Assembly (NCBI GenBank): GCA_965371225.1
Contig: CBDUXP010000002.1
Coordinates: 1-64,000 of the forward strand
Reading direction: 5' to 3'
Length of the DNA stretch: 64,000 nt
DNA from: CBDUXP01 sp965371225 [NCBI: uncultured bacterium]
Lineage (GTDB): Bacteria > Abyssobacteria > SURF-5 > CBDUXP01
In this document: positions 16,928 through 24,795 of the stretch, piece after piece
How the letters are laid out: each line of letters starts with the position of its first letter
Numbering within the stretch: the stretch's first letter is position 1
The notes under the pieces: generated by a model
Told to the model about the DNA's origin: nothing
The model's input: the letters and a program-made list of their open reading frames with translations, nothing else
Database searches by the model: none
Position numbers and translations under genes: made by a program

Positions 16928-17722
16928 ATGAATAGGCCCTCCGAGAAGGCGCTCGCCCGACTCGACGCCGTGGTCGCTGTGCTGACGGTCGGCGTGCTTG
17001 CTTTGCTCGTGATCGAAGAGACGGCAGACCTTGCGCCGGCAACGGTGCGGACATTCACACTGGTTGACCTTGGCGCGTGCGCGTTCTTCCTGGGCGAATT
17101 CGGCTACAGGCTGCATCTCGCCGAGGACAAGCGCGCGTTCTGGCGGCGCCATTGGATCGAGTTTGTCGCTAGCATCCCATTACAGGGGTTCGGGCAACAC
17201 CTACGGTGGGGCCGCGCCGTCAGGCTTGTACGCGTTGCCCGCCTTTTGCGAACCGCTCGGGCCGCGCTTCTGCTTATGCGCTTCGGCTCACGACTGTGGG
17301 ATCGCTACCGTGCACAGCCTGTTCAGTTCACTTTTGCGCTCGCAGGCTTGTCGGTACTCGGCGGCACAGTGTTCATTACCTATGCCGAACGAGGCAGCAC
17401 CGGAGGCATTAGCAGCTTCGGACACGCAGTTTGGTGGGCAATCGTGACTGTCTCGACCGTTGGCTATGGTGACGTGTCTCCTGTCACCCCGCTCGGTCGC
17501 ATCGTGGCCGTGGGCCTCATCTTCGTTGGTGTTGGAGTGTTCGGCTCGTGCGCTGCCATCCTTGCGTCTAAGCTTGTGGAGGCGACTTCGGATGCTGACG
17601 AAGTCGCACGCCACACGGAGATTCTTTCCCATCTTGACAGCATTGAAACCAAGTTGACCGACCGCGTGGCTGCCCAGGAGAAGATTGCGGGGGACGCAGG
17701 TCGTAAGAGAGAACTCGCATAA
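16928..17722 (+). CDS. Voltage-gated potassium channel
   Basis: 264 aa with six predicted membrane segments. The S4 sensor carries Arg at regular spacing (RWGRAVRLVRVARLLRTAR, 93-111). The pore helix and selectivity filter TVGYGD (177-182) are canonical for K+ selectivity. The short soluble C-terminus (about 219-264) is too small for a cyclic-nucleotide-binding domain, so direct gating by the product of the nearby cyclase is not supported. Cargo of element 2, between two genes for exported proteins. Confidence 0.9.
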   Translation: MNRPSEKALARLDAVVAVLTVGVLALLVIEETADLAPATVRTFTLVDLGACAFFLGEFGYRLHLAEDKRAFWRRHWIEFVASIPLQGFGQHLRWGRAVRLVRVARLLRTARAALLLMRFGSRLWDRYRAQPVQFTFALAGLSVLGGTVFITYAERGSTGGISSFGHAVWWAIVTVSTVGYGDVSPVTPLGRIVAVGLIFVGVGVFGSCAAILASKLVEATSDADEVARHTEILSHLDSIETKLTDRVAAQEKIAGDAGRKRELA

Positions 17723-17736
17723 GGCACGAATAGATC

Positions 17737-18582
17737 ATGCGCGCTTGGAGTCTTCAGTTCAGTTCACTTGTTAAAGCAGTAGGCGCAGCCGCACTGTTGT
17801 GCAGCGGCCCTTCCACCGGCGCTAGCGCCTGGAACAACGGCCCCTCTGGCAACGCGCGCACCGACGAAGCCAGCGAGTGCGCCAACCCACCCTACGCCAC
17901 GCACGACTGGGTCGCTGACCACGCACTCGCCCTACTCCCAGCCGCCGAGCGGGCCTGGTTAACGCCGCACAAAGCGCTCTACCTACTCGGGACGGAAGCT
18001 CCCGACAACCCCCGTATCCACGCGGACTGCGATGGGCCGAACACCGGCTACGGGGACACCGGAGCGGGGCATTCAGTCGAGTGGGAGTCAGACGGATCAG
18101 GTTTCGTTGAGGACCGAGACCGGGCCGCGGTGCGCGCCCAACAGGAGTACCACAAGGCCGTCACCGCGTACCTGCGCGGCGACCTGGACGAGGCAGCCTT
18201 CTACCTCGGGGCGATGGCGCACTACGTCGGCGACGCGGCGCAGTTCGGGCATACGTACCCAGACGAGGCCAACCACACTAATTATGAGCGGTGGGCCGCC
18301 TCGCGGACGGACAGCTTCAGCGAGGGCCACTTCGAGGGTGCCATTGTAGCTAGCAGTCTAGTACGGCGGCGGCCCTACACGGCCGTCAAGCGGATCAGTC
18401 GCACCGTGTTCTTCGGCGACGGGGCAACGATCCTGCCTGCGCCGACGATGGATGCGAGGTATCGCACCGACCGGGATCAGGCGTTTCTCGACAGCGCGGG
18501 CGGGGCGCTCAACGTCGGCGTGAATGAGTTGGCGGATGTGCTCCACACCTTCTATCTCAATGTTGTGCAAGCACATGAGTGA
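17737..18582 (+). CDS. Secreted zinc-dependent phospholipase C / S1-P1 nuclease-fold protein
   Basis: 281 aa. The signal peptide ends at ASA, leaving Trp32 as the mature N-terminus, as in bacterial zinc phospholipase C where residue 1 ligates zinc. Further ligand-type residues: H56-D57 (THDW), D61-H62, H162 and D166 (AMAHYVGDAAQ), H172. Family members cleave phospholipid headgroups, or single-stranded nucleic acid in the related S1/P1 group; the sequence favours the phospholipase group. The gene starts 14 nt after the channel gene. Confidence 0.82.
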   Translation: MRAWSLQFSSLVKAVGAAALLCSGPSTGASAWNNGPSGNARTDEASECANPPYATHDWVADHALALLPAAERAWLTPHKALYLLGTEAPDNPRIHADCDGPNTGYGDTGAGHSVEWESDGSGFVEDRDRAAVRAQQEYHKAVTAYLRGDLDEAAFYLGAMAHYVGDAAQFGHTYPDEANHTNYERWAASRTDSFSEGHFEGAIVASSLVRRRPYTAVKRISRTVFFGDGATILPAPTMDARYRTDRDQAFLDSAGGALNVGVNELADVLHTFYLNVVQAHE

Positions 18583-18736
18583 CTCCAAGCCGGTTCGTGA
18601 ACCACTTGCGGAGGTGATTGCCCAAGCGCTGCTCCGCGCGGAGATCGGGCTGCTGCTGGAGGCGCTCGCGTCGAAGCTGCAACGAGAAGCCTTAGGACGG
18701 CAAGCGTCTCAGGGTCGTGGCCGAGGTCTACTGTGA
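18575..18736 (+). CDS. Possible small helical protein
   Basis: A 53-codon frame (MSDSKPVREPLAEVIAQALL onward) whose ATG overlaps the phospholipase stop by 8 nt, suggesting coupling. It is Leu/Ala/Glu-rich and probably helical. No recognised family; it could be spurious. Confidence 0.35.
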   Translation: MSDSKPVREPLAEVIAQALLRAEIGLLLEALASKLQREALGRQASQGRGRGLL

Positions 18737-18921
18737 CCGCAGAAGGCCTGGGCGAGGCCTCAGCCGGGCTGGCGAAACCGGACGACGGAGGCACGCGACC
18801 CGTGTGGCCGTAAGAGGTACGCAGCACTCTCTCTTCAGATTTGCCTTTAGCAACTACCGAAGACCAACGGAGACATGCCAAGCAAGGCAGAATTCCTTGA
18901 CGACCTTGGAGGAAACACATT

Positions 18922-20187
18922 ATGACAGAGAACGAATTAGATCGCGGGCTCCTGAGAATTAGCGCGACTGAATACCACGAACTCCCGCTCTCAGATGGCC
19001 TAGCATGGTTCAAACACCGAATCGAGAAGTTCGTCTTGGGTGGCATATACCTCATCGCAGGGCAACCCGGAATTGGGAAATCTACGCTCGGAATTCAGAT
19101 TGCCCTTGACGTTGGGAGGGGGGGGGAAAAGTCATTATACGTGCTGACCGAGCAGTCGAAAGAAGACTTGAAGCAACGTGCGATGCTCATGTGTTCTGAT
19201 TGGCCGACGAAGGATGCCAACACCGCCTTGTCTTCAATCGAGCCTGAAGACGGCGTTTACGACATCGAGACACTCCCAACCTTTCTCGCCCATCAGGTCT
19301 TAGCCCGCACGGGAAAATACAACGGAATCCGCCTTATCGTGATTGATTCTGTCCAGGGGCATGGACTATCTGCAACGGCCACACGGAAATACAAGCAGCT
19401 GTATGAATTCTGCCGTCAATGCAAGGCGGCTGGAATTACTGTGTTGCTCGTCGCTCACGTTACGAAGAAGGGAGACATTGCTGGACCGAAGGATATGGAG
19501 CACAACGTTGACTGTGTAATCGTGATGCGAAAGGCAATGATCTATCGCCCTCTGTTCGTCCCTAAGAACAGATTTGGTCCGGCGAATTTCAAGCCTGTCC
19601 CGCTTGAGATGGATGCTGAGACTTCCGCCCTGAAATTATCTCCTCACAGCGATTCGGTCAGCAGTGTGGCGCGCACCTACCTCGGTAAGTCGAAAGGCAT
19701 TGCAGAGGCCCAGGCCGCCGTCGCTCTGCCCGCCTACGGTAGCCGGGGCAAGATTACTGCACCCGGACTACCACGAAGGGAGATTGAACAACTGACAACA
19801 TGCATCAGCCAGATTCCCGATATGGATATTGGGGAGCTGGACTATACGATTCAGTGTCGCTTGCCCGGCGAGCGTCGTTACCGAAGCCTCCTTGGACTTC
19901 CGCTATGCATGGCCTTAATTGCATCTTACATTCAAAAGGACATTCCTGAGTACCACATTTATATTGGAGAGATCGACCTTCTGAGGAGAGTTCGTGAAGT
20001 TCCAGACGATATTCTACTTGATCTTTGGGAGCAGGTTGAGGACGGCACGATCACAACACCTGTCCGCATCTTCTGCCCTAGTGACGCCGCACTGCTATTG
20101 CAAGAGGGGATAGATCGGGGAACAGTAGTTCCCTGCGACCGCTTGGAAGACGCAGTCTTTCACACTTGGCCCGAACTCAGGACATAG
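18922..20187 (+). CDS. RadA/Sms-like RecA-fold ATPase without zinc finger
   Basis: 421 aa. Walker A GQPGIGKST (47-55), Walker B LIVIDS (138-143), the TKKGDIAGPKDMEHNVD stretch (181-197) and KNRFG (215-219) are RadA signature features. The N-terminal C4 zinc finger of housekeeping RadA is missing. The region after 230 keeps a Lon-like remnant (GEIDLLRRVREVP). RadA drives branch migration at recombination intermediates, and phage Sak4 proteins are RadA-core annealing proteins. GGAGG lies 9 nt before the ATG. It heads a cluster with coiled-coil, winged-helix and nuclease genes, and composition is clearly lower in GC than the chromosome. Confidence 0.8.
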   Translation: MTENELDRGLLRISATEYHELPLSDGLAWFKHRIEKFVLGGIYLIAGQPGIGKSTLGIQIALDVGRGGEKSLYVLTEQSKEDLKQRAMLMCSDWPTKDANTALSSIEPEDGVYDIETLPTFLAHQVLARTGKYNGIRLIVIDSVQGHGLSATATRKYKQLYEFCRQCKAAGITVLLVAHVTKKGDIAGPKDMEHNVDCVIVMRKAMIYRPLFVPKNRFGPANFKPVPLEMDAETSALKLSPHSDSVSSVARTYLGKSKGIAEAQAAVALPAYGSRGKITAPGLPRREIEQLTTCISQIPDMDIGELDYTIQCRLPGERRYRSLLGLPLCMALIASYIQKDIPEYHIYIGEIDLLRRVREVPDDILLDLWEQVEDGTITTPVRIFCPSDAALLLQEGIDRGTVVPCDRLEDAVFHTWPELRT

Positions 20188-20227
20188 CTATAGCGATCCT
20201 GTTCTTACCTCTGGAGGAATGACCGCA

Positions 20228-21319
20228 ATGCAGTTACAAGAGCACATACGGAAGGATACGTATCACATCAAAGACGCGCTTAAACTCATCGAAGCACGGC
20301 AGAATGAGGTCGGCCAACGGACAGGGGCGACCGAGTCTCGCATGAAGCGCCTACGCAGCGACATGTCAGGACTGCGGAAAGCGGAAGGCGACGCAAAACA
20401 TGCTCGAACAGAGGCAGGCAGCGTCCTCCGAGAAGTGCAGACTGTTCTGGACGACCTCGAAGAGCAACGAAGCATGGCTATGGAACGCTTTGCGGAGGCA
20501 CAGGATGCCAAGGGAAATGCCGAGGCCCTCTTGCGCAAAGTTCAAGGCGAGATCGAGGCAAAGGAGAAAGAGATTGGTCAGGCAGGAGGACAAATAGCGG
20601 ATGTTAAAGAGGAATATGCCGAGCTCAACAAGGAGACACAGGGACTAGAAGAGAATCTGCGGGAGGCGCAGCTTGGAGCCATAGACAACTACGTATGCGA
20701 CCTAGAGGCACGCATCGACGAAATTCTGCTCAAACAGGACGAACGAAGCGAAAAGCTAGCAGCCCGAAGGAGGCTCACGAAGGCGAGAGGTGAGAACCCA
20801 GAAATCGGAAGCCTCTGTGAGCAACGTGAGGAGATTCTGAGATTTCTTCCAGATACGCGCGTGCCAGGCGTCAAGGACCTGTTGCGACAACAGATAGAGA
20901 AAATCGAAGCAGAGCTTCAGAGACGCTTTCCTGGGGCGCTTGACGTTGATAGTGAGGCGAAGGAAGCCCGCACGATTTACGAGACATACTACTACGCTGA
21001 CTCTACGGGCAAGGCAATGTTTCTGATACCTATTTCCGCTAAGCGCTGGCGTAATATACAGGTGGGAGACCGAGATTGTGAACAGGCAGTGCGCTTTCTG
21101 TGGAGCATGATTGACGGATTGGCCTTAGAGCCAAGCCATGGCACATTCATTCTAAACGGAACGAAGTGCTTGTTTGCGTCGACAATAGATTACGAGGATG
21201 TCGAGGCAATGGAGAGCTTTAAACTCCATCTTGAGGATGGGAGCAGAATTGATTTCCGTCTCTTATCCGTCCCGCATGAAGTGCAGGAGGTACTCAGCGA
21301 TGAAACGACCGACGCATGA
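20228..21319 (+). CDS. Long coiled-coil protein with a C-terminal globular domain
   Basis: 363 aa of unrecognised family. Residues about 5-150 form an almost continuous heptad-type coiled coil (for example VLREVQTVLDDLEEQ, EIEAKEKEIGQ). A second helical part runs to about 250, then a globular domain of about 110 residues (TYYYADSTGKAMFLIPISAKRW; FLWSMIDGLALEP). No Walker motifs, so it is SMC-like in shape only. GGAGG at 20213-20217 fits the ATG at 20228 (10 nt) better than the ATG at 20219 (1 nt). It lies 40 nt after the RadA-like gene and overlaps the next gene by 20 nt. Confidence 0.7.
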   Translation: MQLQEHIRKDTYHIKDALKLIEARQNEVGQRTGATESRMKRLRSDMSGLRKAEGDAKHARTEAGSVLREVQTVLDDLEEQRSMAMERFAEAQDAKGNAEALLRKVQGEIEAKEKEIGQAGGQIADVKEEYAELNKETQGLEENLREAQLGAIDNYVCDLEARIDEILLKQDERSEKLAARRRLTKARGENPEIGSLCEQREEILRFLPDTRVPGVKDLLRQQIEKIEAELQRRFPGALDVDSEAKEARTIYETYYYADSTGKAMFLIPISAKRWRNIQVGDRDCEQAVRFLWSMIDGLALEPSHGTFILNGTKCLFASTIDYEDVEAMESFKLHLEDGSRIDFRLLSVPHEVQEVLSDETTDA

Positions 21320-21776
21320 AGTAGCGGACGAACTAAAGCTGCATCCAGCAAACCTCATGTTAGAACTACGCAAGCACGGAGTAGCGTTTGAAGACCTATG
21401 GCCCGAAATAGATGATGTGTGGAAACAAACCATTCAAGCTATGAATAGGAAGGAGTTCCACAGCACGGCGACCACCGATCCCCAAGCGGGTTACTTGGAA
21501 GTTGGCGCTACCGAAGAGGCTTCCGAGGTGAGCTGGGACGCGGCCAAGATTGTCGAAAAACTCTGGCGGAAGCAGAAATATGGCAAACACAGTGTCAGCG
21601 TGGAGGGTCTTCGGAAGCTTACCCATTTATCGTCGGATACCACAGAGGCCGCAGTTCATGAACTCGTAAGGGCCCGAGTACTGCTTGAGCTTCATCCTCA
21701 TGGACCATACAGTCTGGACCCGGCGCAGACGGCTAGGATAGATAAGATTGCTAAACTGTCTATGGCGCACAGCTGA
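21300..21776 (+). CDS. Putative winged-helix adaptor protein
   Basis: 158 aa, unrecognised. The N-terminus (THEVADELKLHPANLMLELRKHG) resembles the small helical N-domain seen in IF2 and related HTH modules. The C-terminal half (SVSVEGLRKLTHLSSDTTEAAVHELVRARVL) reads as a winged helix. It begins inside the preceding coiled-coil gene (20-nt overlap), with AGGAGG about 12 nt upstream, so the two are translationally linked. No catalytic motif. Confidence 0.62.
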   Translation: MKRPTHEVADELKLHPANLMLELRKHGVAFEDLWPEIDDVWKQTIQAMNRKEFHSTATTDPQAGYLEVGATEEASEVSWDAAKIVEKLWRKQKYGKHSVSVEGLRKLTHLSSDTTEAAVHELVRARVLLELHPHGPYSLDPAQTARIDKIAKLSMAHS

Positions 21777-21953
21777 TTGGCCACCGAAAGACTCCGAGGG
21801 GAATGGAAATGGTGGCGCCAACCTGGAGGATGAACCGTCTCCATGGTTAGAAGCCCGGTCGTCTGTGATGCAGCCGGAGACGCTGCGGTCGCAGGTGCGG
21901 GTGAAGATTCAGGAACGGTTGAACAGAGGCAGCGCGCGCGCTCCTAATATCGG

Positions 21954-22880
21954 ATGCCGCCGCTAGGCCCATACCCTGAATTCTCCTGGTCCCTCTCCCG
22001 CCACGGCCTCTTCGAGACCTGCCGCCGCAAGTACTACTGGCAGTACTACGGCTCCTGGCAAGGCTGGCCGACGGGGACCGGGGGCGAGACGGCCAAGACG
22101 GCGTACAGGCTCAAGCAACTGACGACTCCGGCCATGGTGGTGGGCGATATGGTGCACAACGCGATTGCCACCATACTGAAGCAGTGGGCGGCCACTGAAG
22201 AGCTTCCGGAAGAGACCCTCATCATGCGAAGCCTGGCCAGCAGTGCCGAACGCCGGGCCAGGGAGAGCCGCGAAGGGGCATGGGAGGCCGACCCCAAGCG
22301 CGCCACACACTTCTTTCAGGACTACTACGGCGAGGGGCTGAGCGCGGAAGAGCCGGGGAAGATTGCCGCGCAGGCCAAGGAGGCGCTCAACACCTTCTAC
22401 GCCCACTTCCTGCCCACGATCCAGACTCAACCGGGGCGCAGTTGTATCGTCGTGGATGGGGACATCGGAGCTAGTAAGACCACGTGGGAAGGCACCACGG
22501 TGTACGTGATGCCCGACCTCGTGTGGGCCGACGGGGCCAAGGTCTACGTGTATGACTGGAAGACCGGCCGGCCGCGCGAGAAGGATCGCCTACAGCTGAC
22601 CGGTTACGCTTGCTGGTTGAGCGACGCGAGCCCAGGCGAGATCGAGGCGGACTTCCTGTTCGGCCGCCTTGCCTACCTGGCCTCGGGCGACTCTGAGGAA
22701 TTTCCAGTGGATGGGGAGGCGATGGAAGGCTTTCGCGGGGTCGCCATGGAGAACATCGGCAACATGCTTCCGCTGCATGAGCAGGTATGCGAGGCCTTGG
22801 GAGACCCTGAGGCTTGTCCAATGACAGAAGACGTTCAGATTTGCAGATGGTGCAACTTCAAGGAATTGTGTGAGCGATGA
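21954..22880 (+). CDS. PD-(D/E)XK nuclease with FeS-cluster cysteines, Cas4/AddB-like
   Basis: 308 aa. Nuclease core: H68 (DMVHNAI), D188 (VMPDLVW), D201 and K203 (VYDWKTG), then Q214 and Y218 (QLTGY), the RecB-family order. Cysteines C23 (FETCRRKYYW) and C297, C300, C306 (CRWCNFKELC) are placed like the 4Fe-4S ligands of Cas4 and AddB. Such enzymes are 5'-3' or end-resecting DNA exonucleases. No cas1, cas2 or repeat array is present, so a CRISPR role is not supported. A 177-nt gap separates it from the upstream cluster; it overlaps the next gene by 11 nt. Confidence 0.82.
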   Translation: MPPLGPYPEFSWSLSRHGLFETCRRKYYWQYYGSWQGWPTGTGGETAKTAYRLKQLTTPAMVVGDMVHNAIATILKQWAATEELPEETLIMRSLASSAERRARESREGAWEADPKRATHFFQDYYGEGLSAEEPGKIAAQAKEALNTFYAHFLPTIQTQPGRSCIVVDGDIGASKTTWEGTTVYVMPDLVWADGAKVYVYDWKTGRPREKDRLQLTGYACWLSDASPGEIEADFLFGRLAYLASGDSEEFPVDGEAMEGFRGVAMENIGNMLPLHEQVCEALGDPEACPMTEDVQICRWCNFKELCER

Positions 22881-23439
22881 ACTTGCTACGCATCCTGTAC
22901 CTATCCTTCCTCAGCACCCCTCTGATAGTCCTGCAATCCAATCGTGGCGCAAGACATGTACTGCCATGGCCGATGTAACCGCAACGGTCATTGCCGCATG
23001 GTACGGCGCGGCTGTAGCAACTGCCGTGTTCCTTTGGGACATCTACAAGTGGGGGAGACGCGGGCCCCGGATTAGGCTGACTGTGAATACGAGGATGCGG
23101 ATCGTTGGGGCAGATCCTCTCATAGACTCAGAAACGGAGTACGTGACCATTACAGCAGTCAACATCGGCGATCAAGCGACGACGTTAACCAATGCCGTTG
23201 GCTATCACTACCGATCACGGCTAAGCCGCATCCTGAGACGCAGTGACAAGACTTTCGTGGTGGTAACTGGTGGCGCATTTGGGCCGCCCCTTCCTCATCG
23301 GCTCGATGCAGGGGAGCGTTGGATAGGGGGGGCAAATCAGGAAAAGGTGAAAGAAAGTTGCGGGGACAGCGGCCTGCTGTACTGCGGAGTTATCATTGCC
23401 ACCGCACAGAGACCCATCCTGCTGCGAGTCCGTCTGTAG
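22870..23439 (+). CDS. Hypothetical protein with one membrane segment
   Basis: 189 aa from a GTG that overlaps the nuclease stop by 11 nt. One membrane span near residues 37-57 (ATVIAAWYGAAVATAVFLW) is followed by a soluble, beta-rich part (IRLTVNTRMRI, EYVTITAVNIGDQATTLTN). This resembles small bacterial membrane-anchored proteins with an immunoglobulin-like domain. An internal ATG at 22966 would give a shorter protein starting at the span. Function unknown; context ties it to the nuclease. Confidence 0.6.
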   Translation: MSDELATHPVPILPQHPSDSPAIQSWRKTCTAMADVTATVIAAWYGAAVATAVFLWDIYKWGRRGPRIRLTVNTRMRIVGADPLIDSETEYVTITAVNIGDQATTLTNAVGYHYRSRLSRILRRSDKTFVVVTGGAFGPPLPHRLDAGERWIGGANQEKVKESCGDSGLLYCGVIIATAQRPILLRVRL

Positions 23440-23872
23440 AGCCTTTGGCAGGGTTCGGCCAGCGGATCGAGTGTTTGGTACGCCATTATTTTCGTAGCTT
23501 ATGACTGACCCTCTGACACCACTCATGCCGCACTGCCACCGATCACTTGCACTTCCTGCGCCCCGAAGAGCGTATGCATCCCTCCCCGACACCGAAGCCG
23601 CCGTCCTCCGCATCGCCGTTGACCCGCAACACGCGGGTACGCGCGTCCGCGCCGGGCCATTAGGTACCGTTCGCGCCTCAGTTGCCCACTGAATCACTGC
23701 TATCCCGAAGCCGCACAATCCAGCACCAAGATGGTTGCCCCCGCGGGGAGAGCCGCCGCGGGACCCCGCAGCAGGGCGTTTGCGCGGACGGGGCTGAGGG
23801 AGCATCCCTGCCAGATCGGCGGGGAATATACTACGTAAAGGCCGAGCTTTATGTATGTGCTACTATACGTCC
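23440..23872. other. Intergenic region of about 430 bp in element 2
   Basis: No frame here looks coding. GC-rich inverted segments around 23748-23775 could be a terminator, but there is no T-tract. The last 50 bp before the ATG at 23873 are AT-rich (AATATACTACGTA and TACTATACGT) and probably hold the promoter of the next gene. Confidence 0.4.
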
Positions 23873-24430
23873 ATGACAATTCTGGACACTTTGCCCGCGC
23901 CGCGCCCCCGGAGCACGGCCGCCCCCGCCGCGCTCGTCAACGCCGCCGACGGCCTCACCGCGGCCGAGCAGCGCCTCCTGAGCGTCCTGCTCAACCCCGA
24001 GTACATCGGCCGGCCGGTTACCGAGCGTTGTCAAGCGGCCGAGATCAGCCGCGAGAGCTACTACCAGATCATTCGCCGGCCGCGCTTCCAGGCGGCCCGC
24101 GCCACCTTCGTGCAAGCGCTTCTCGGCGACGGCGTCCTCGACGTGCTCGCGACCGTGCGCCGCAAGGCCGTCAACGGCGACATGGTGGCCGCGCGCCTCT
24201 ACCTCCAGTGCGCGGGCATGCTGGAGGAGCGGCACCGCCTGGAGGTCGCGCGCGTGCCGGACCCAGCCCACCGGGCCGTGGCGGCAATGTCGGCCGAGAA
24301 GTTCGCGGAGTTCCAGGAACTGGGGCGCAGACTCCTCTACGGTGACGACGATGCCGTAGACGTGGCCGGGAGCGTCACGGGGCCTATCGCCGCACTGCCG
24401 GCCACTGCCGGGGTTGCCAGCGACGGCTGA
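23873..24430 (+). CDS. Helix-turn-helix protein resembling phage terminase small subunit (phBC6A51 type)
   Basis: 185 aa. The central part, LTAAEQRLLSVLLNPEYIG then TERCQAAEISRESYYQIIRRP and RFQAARATFVQALL, matches the pattern of phBC6A51-type HTH proteins: a basic HTH followed by helices ending GDMVAARLYLQCAGML. In phages these are annotated as terminase small subunits. No large terminase or structural genes are nearby, so here it is more likely an island regulator or a satellite-packaging adaptor. Start at ATG 23873 rather than the ATG 18 nt upstream. Confidence 0.68.
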   Translation: MTILDTLPAPRPRSTAAPAALVNAADGLTAAEQRLLSVLLNPEYIGRPVTERCQAAEISRESYYQIIRRPRFQAARATFVQALLGDGVLDVLATVRRKAVNGDMVAARLYLQCAGMLEERHRLEVARVPDPAHRAVAAMSAEKFAEFQELGRRLLYGDDDAVDVAGSVTGPIAALPATAGVASDG

Positions 24431-24587
24431 GGGCCTTGCGCTACGAACAGCGGGGCCGATCACGGGCTCTGGCTGACCTGGCCCCTTGACCCTGCCAGGG
24501 CCAACTCTGTCTACCGCCCAGAGCGCCCCTCCTGAGGCTTGCCAGCACCGTCCCTGGGTGCGGCATACGGTCTGAGCGTGGTACCAA

Positions 24588-24779
24588 CTTTAGCCGCTTT
24601 AGCTGCTTTAGCATGGGTGAGAACCACTTTTCAGTATTGCTCTCTCTCTGCGTGCAAGTACAGGTATGGGTCCGGCTAAAGCGGCTAAACAAGCTAAAGT
24701 GATCCGAGCGCGGTCTGACGCTTCGGGTGATGGCGCAATCCGAGCCTCTGGGCTGGCTAAAGCAGCTAAGGTGGCTAAG
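24588..24779. repeat. Three clusters of 9-bp iterons (GCTAAA hexamer), candidate replication origin
   Basis: Nine hexamers in three groups of three. TTTAGC (minus orientation) starts at 24589, 24598 and 24607. GCTAAA starts at 24675, 24684 and 24693. GCTAAA/GCTAAG starts at 24756, 24765 and 24774. The period inside each group is exactly 9 bp, and the groups are about 60 bp apart. The cluster sits just downstream of the DUF3987 gene and fills the otherwise gene-free stretch 24431-24795. Iteron-like origin function is inferred. Confidence 0.6.
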
Positions 24780-24795
24780 GCTCGCATGCGGCGAC

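Noticed and set aside
16661-17722. Cyclic-nucleotide gating of the channel by the nearby cyclase
   Set aside because: The channel's cytoplasmic C-terminus is about 45 residues, too short for a cyclic-nucleotide-binding domain.
24588-24779. Repeat clusters as a CRISPR array
   Set aside because: Units are 9 bp without spacers and there are no cas1/cas2; the nearby PD-(D/E)XK protein alone is not evidence for CRISPR.
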